Below, in pieces: positions 63,287 through 64,000 of a stretch of DNA of 64,000 bases; position 1 is the first letter of the stretch, and each line of letters starts with the position of its first letter. The notes below the pieces were generated by a model, which saw only the letters and a list, made by a program, of their open reading frames with translations, was not told the origin of the DNA and ran no database searches. The stretch is taken from NCBI GenBank assembly GCA_938024995.1, contig CALJDU010000049.1, positions 1 through 64,000 on the forward strand, read 5' to 3'. The translations under genes and the position numbers were made by a program. The stretch comes from an uncultured bacterium (GTDB taxonomy: Bacteria > Myxococcota_A > Polyangia > Polyangiales > Houyiibacteriaceae).

Positions 63287-64000
63287 TCAGATCAACCGTG
63301 TGACGGTACGGATATACGCACGCCGCACTTGAGCGGCCTGCGTCAGCTCGACACGTTTCGGATCAATAGTCCTTTGGGCTACGACGCCGTGAACCGATGA
63401 CGCAGACGCGCCAAACGCGACAAAGTCATCTAGCTCCTTTCCTTCATTCGGCGGCGCGCAGAAGGAGAGACGATCGGTCGCGAGAGACACCCTGCCGCCG
63501 TCGCGGCGCGAGAAGCCAACGGAGTCGTGTCGCGCGGACGCGAGCAAAAGGTCGCTCCCGCTCATCGCGACCGCGCGCGCACCGACCCGCGTGCGCTCGT
63601 CGAGCTCCGCGGCGCGGGCTTCCACAAAGGGATCCGAGAGCGCGTGGCTATCGACCCCGAAACAGATCTGCGCGCCGCTACTGCGAAGCGAGGTCAGGTC
63701 CGGCGCGCCGTCACCCAGGTCGCGCTCGGTCGTACGGCAGACGCAAACGAAAGCGCGCGCGTCACCGAGCAGCGCCGCTTCGCCGGGCCCAAGATGGGTC
63801 GCGTGCACCGCGACGAATCGCGGCGAGAGCAACCCGAGGTCCGCCGCGAGCTCGATCGGACGACGCCCAGTTTCGTTGAGGCACTCCACGATTTCGCGCG
63901 GCTGTTCCGCGAGGTGCATATGAAGCGGGAGGTTGTGCTCACGCGCGTAGTCGGACGCGTGGGTCAGCCAGGCAGGCGGCACCGCGCGAACGCTGTGCGG
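63287..64000 (-). CDS. hutF: Formimidoylglutamate deiminase HutF (3' part)
   Basis: The C-terminal 237 residues of an amidohydrolase running off the right edge (no start inside the window). HHMHLAEQ-type metal motif (LHMHLAEQPREIVE), GRRPIELAADLGLL, VAVHATHL and CRTTERDLGDG with the later FGVDSHALSD are typical of HutF, which converts N-formimidoyl-glutamate to N-formyl-glutamate in histidine degradation. The reading frame continues at the edge (PHSVRAV), consistent with the family's APHSVRAV motif. Confidence 0.88.
   Translation of the reverse strand, partial: PHSVRAVPPAWLTHASDYAREHNLPLHMHLAEQPREIVECLNETGRRPIELAADLGLLSPRFVAVHATHLGPGEAALLGDARAFVCVCRTTERDLGDGAPDLTSLRSSGAQICFGVDSHALSDPFVEARAAELDERTRVGARAVAMSGSDLLLASARHDSVGFSRRDGGRVSLATDRLSFCAPPNEGKELDDFVAFGASASSVHGVVAQRTIDPKRVELTQAAQVRRAYIRTVTRLI

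Overview
The window looks like a chromosomal segment of a myxobacterium, most plausibly of the Polyangiales/Sandaracinaceae type. This is inferred from high G+C, bacterial Ser/Thr kinases with a transmembrane segment, a sigma-54 activator, many Cys-rich lipoproteins, MopE-like metal-binding motifs, a MYXO-CTERM-like C-terminal tail and Stig1-like repeats. No phage, plasmid, CRISPR array or complete insertion sequence was seen. About 50 protein genes and one tRNA gene are supported.

Left part (1-28 kb): envelope and signalling genes mixed with housekeeping. They include a MepA-like murein endopeptidase behind a duplicated 90 bp intergenic repeat, a Ser/Thr kinase with zinc ribbon and PEGA-like domain, a Lys/Ala/Glu low-complexity TPR protein, and an unusual AsmA-like/GT51 transglycosylase. 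Further on are a GreA/B-like factor, a second Ser/Thr kinase, an operon of a YkgJ Cys-cluster protein, a sigma-54 activator and a pseudo-receiver, rseP-rsmB, tRNA-Pro(CGG), a receiver-XRE regulator, a three-gene PEGA/lipoprotein/TPR operon, an EttA-type ABC-F ATPase and an aldehyde dehydrogenase under a doubled TetR-type palindrome.

Middle (28.9-44.7 kb): a five-gene heavy-metal efflux operon (Cys-rich exported protein, TolC/CusC-like, CusB-like, CusA-like, DUF3347 lipoprotein), two adjacent Cys-rich surface proteins each built from eight repeats, and a xanthine dehydrogenase operon (xdhA-xdhB plus a coupled SMI1/SUKH-like gene).

The main find is 44.8-58.5 kb, an RNA-repair island. It holds a DraRnl-type RNA ligase, a NADAR/YbiA protein, RtcB, the CARF-AAA+ activator RtcR and the RNA 3'-phosphate cyclase RtcA. 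rtcB has a near-perfect -24/-12 sigma-54 promoter with an upstream dyad at the right distance for RtcR. Three paralogous MopE/choice-of-anchor-L lipoproteins are interleaved with these genes. One lies directly upstream of rtcA and one directly upstream of the RNA ligase, an association I do not know from described rtc loci. The island also holds a metzincin lipoprotein, a HEAT lipoprotein, a Cys-rich lipoprotein and a scrambled remnant of a copy of that Cys-rich gene just before rtcR.

Right end (58.5-64 kb): an ECF sigma/anti-sigma-like/TPR-lipoprotein operon, a von Willebrand A lipoprotein, a repeat-rich gap, a HEAT-repeat protein and the 3' part of hutF running off the window.
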